NCBI RefSeq assembly: GCF_012222825.1
Contig: NZ_CP038017.1
Location: 1,178,001 to 1,242,000, forward strand
DNA length: 64,000 bases
Source of the DNA: Allofrancisella frigidaquae
GTDB lineage: Bacteria; Pseudomonadota; Gammaproteobacteria; Francisellales; Francisellaceae
Direction of reading: 5' to 3'
Positions 62,494 to 64,000 of the stretch are shown here, piece by piece. The stretch's first letter is position 1; every line of letters begins with the position of its first letter. The translations under genes were made by a program, and so were the position numbers. The notes beneath the pieces were generated by a model, which was not told where the DNA came from, made no database searches, and worked only from the letters and a program-made list of their open reading frames with translations.

Positions 62494-64000
62494 ATGGATC
62501 CGTCTATTGTGGATGATAGTAAGTATTTATTCACAACAAAAAATGTGTACCAAAATTTAACTTTGGATGAACTTGCTGAACACGCGCAACATACTTGTAA
62601 CTTCATAAATATGGATGGTAAAACCTTAATAGTCGATAGTGGAAATATCAAAGGCAGACTACCTGATGATAAGTATGTGGTTGAAACTAAATACGCTAAA
62701 AAAAATGTTTGGTGGCATGAACATGGTTCTGATAACAAAAGGCTTAAACGTAAAGACTGGAAGTTAATTAAACAAAAACTTTGTGATAACATTTCTAGCA
62801 AAAATATATTTGTTATAGAAGGTTTTTATAACCATGATGAAAAAAACAGAATAGCTGTTAGACTTATAACAACTCAAGCTTCAGCTGCTTATTTTTTTAG
62901 ACTTATATGTATTAGGCCAGCTATAAAGGAGCTTGAAGATTTTAAACCACAATGGATAATGATGCATTCCCCTGAAACTAGTATAGATAACTATAAAGAA
63001 CTCGGGTTGAATTCATCAAAAGTTATAGCAACAAACCTTAAACAACGCCAAAGCATATTTATAGGTACTCGCTACCTTGCAGAAATTAATAAAGTTTTGT
63101 TATCGATCATGAGTTATTATTTATCACTAAATAATATTGGTATCTTTTACTGCTCTGTTGGGGTTGATGCAGAAGCTAGAAGCCTTATGTTCTTAGGGCT
63201 TTCTGGTAGTGGTAAGACAACCTTAGCTTTAGACAACCATAGGGCTTTAGTCACAAATGAAGCCATAGCATGGACAGAATCAAAAGGTTTATACAGCTTA
63301 GAATCTGGACTAACTATCAAAGCTGCTAGTTTTAAAGAAGATGATAGCCGTATAAAAAACGTTTTACAAAACCATTTGCTTATAGAAAACCCTAATTTTG
63401 ATGAAGGCGGGAATATCATTTTCGGACATAAAGAACATTCTCAAAGCAACACCTATCTAACATTTTGTCGAGAAAATTTTGAAAACTGTATTACAAATAC
63501 TAGTGATCCTAGTACAATAATTTTTTTAGTAAAAGACGCGAAAGGTGTGTTGCCTAGAATAGCAAAATTAAGTAAAGGTCAAGCAATATATTATTTCTTA
63601 TCAGGTTATACTAGTACTTCAACAGGAGTTGAAGAAGGTGTAGTAGAACCAAAACCTGAATTTTCTAGTTGTTACGCTCAACCATTTTTATTACTCCAAC
63701 CCACAAGGTACGCAAGTATTTTACGGCAAAGATTAAAACATAGTAACGCTAAAATTTATATGATAAATGTTGGCTGGATAGATGGCGATTTTAAAACAGG
63801 TAGGCGTGTACCGGTAGAAGAAACAAAAGCTATCGTTAACTATCTAGTAAATGATAAGCAAGATATTACTTTTAAATATGTACGACAAAAATATTTTAAT
63901 TTTAAATCATTAATAACAATCCAAGACCAAGACCAAACCTTACATTTAACTAATTACTGGCAGGATCAATCAGAATACAAAAAACAGTATAAATCCTTAG
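62494..64000 (+). CDS. PEP carboxykinase (ATP)-family protein with altered active site, 3' end outside window
   Basis: The open frame from ATG 62494 to the window end (502 codons) aligns over its length with ATP-dependent PEP carboxykinase. It keeps the P-loop GLSGSGKTT, the substrate Arg in KGRLPDDK and one Lys (INKVLLS). Aligned to E. coli PckA without gaps, Mn-ligand His232 is Tyr (IFYCSV), the GDDEHGW metal loop is TNEAIAW (Asp269 to Glu), EGGCYAK is ESGLTIK, and Arg333 is Tyr. These changes should cripple carboxykinase chemistry, so it may be a pseudoenzyme or do another ATP-dependent job. There is no stop, frameshift or other decay. Confidence 0.85.
   Translation, partial: MDPSIVDDSKYLFTTKNVYQNLTLDELAEHAQHTCNFINMDGKTLIVDSGNIKGRLPDDKYVVETKYAKKNVWWHEHGSDNKRLKRKDWKLIKQKLCDNISSKNIFVIEGFYNHDEKNRIAVRLITTQASAAYFFRLICIRPAIKELEDFKPQWIMMHSPETSIDNYKELGLNSSKVIATNLKQRQSIFIGTRYLAEINKVLLSIMSYYLSLNNIGIFYCSVGVDAEARSLMFLGLSGSGKTTLALDNHRALVTNEAIAWTESKGLYSLESGLTIKAASFKEDDSRIKNVLQNHLLIENPNFDEGGNIIFGHKEHSQSNTYLTFCRENFENCITNTSDPSTIIFLVKDAKGVLPRIAKLSKGQAIYYFLSGYTSTSTGVEEGVVEPKPEFSSCYAQPFLLLQPTRYASILRQRLKHSNAKIYMINVGWIDGDFKTGRRVPVEETKAIVNYLVNDKQDITFKYVRQKYFNFKSLITIQDQDQTLHLTNYWQDQSEYKKQYKSL

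Noticed and set aside
62466-62801. 111-codon minus-strand frame
   Set aside because: It is antisense to the PEPCK-like gene, which aligns over its length to a known family. The same holds for 63147-63419.

Overview
The window is AT-rich DNA from a gamma-proteobacterium that I read as a Francisella or a close relative. The support is a wbt-type O-antigen locus (wbtA, wbtB and a wbtC-like gene), IS5-family (ISFtu2-like) remnants, and the neighbouring hrpA, wzz-like and monomeric icd genes. This rests on family recognition only; no search was run.

Region 1 (1-5215) is conserved chromosome: the end of a LysR regulator, a lemA / M48 protease pair, a small coiled-coil gene, rph, and ubiC-ubiA. Region 2 (5216-14821) is a scrapyard island. 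It holds an ATPase gene and a fragment of another copy, a vapC remnant, yefM-yoeB with a clear operator/promoter, a Fic gene plus a fragment of a second copy, an AbiEii-like fragment, a serine recombinase, a DUF4160/DUF2442 pair whose second gene is frameshifted, a MITE-like element, hipBA, and the end of an IS5-type element that cuts off manB.

Region 3 (14802-41572, all genes on the minus strand) is a mosaic O-antigen cluster. In transcription order it runs wbtA, a coiled-coil gene, wbtB, an inserted ATPase/toxin-antitoxin block, wbtC, a GT4, an fnlA-like dehydratase, a 2-oxoglutarate oxygenase, an rmlD-like reductase, a wecB-like epimerase, wzy, a GT4, gmd, fcl, ddhA, ddhB, a ddhC/colD-type dehydrase, prt, tyv, wzx, two GT2 genes, manC and a dead manB. 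The genes predict nucleotide-activated D-QuiNAc, L-QuiNAc or L-FucNAc, L-fucose, and a CDP-3,6-dideoxyhexose (paratose then tyvelose), joined on undecaprenyl phosphate, flipped by Wzx, polymerised by Wzy and length-controlled by Wzz. Two features stand out: the C3 dehydrase lacks the Fe-S cysteines of DdhC while ddhD is absent, and a nine-G tract lies inside the reductase gene.

Region 4 (41573-64000) is mainly housekeeping: hrpA (with two in-frame palindromic inserts), wzz, icd, a broken arsC, rlmB, mpl, pyrE, lpxH, murF and glnS. An intact IS256-family element with an 8-bp target duplication lies between lpxH and murF. It also holds three unrecognised or odd proteins: a 412-residue protein, a tandem pair with a conserved Cys/His/Asp set plus an IQ motif, and a PEP-carboxykinase homologue that has lost metal- and substrate-binding residues and runs off the window end. 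I saw no tRNA, rRNA or CRISPR array.
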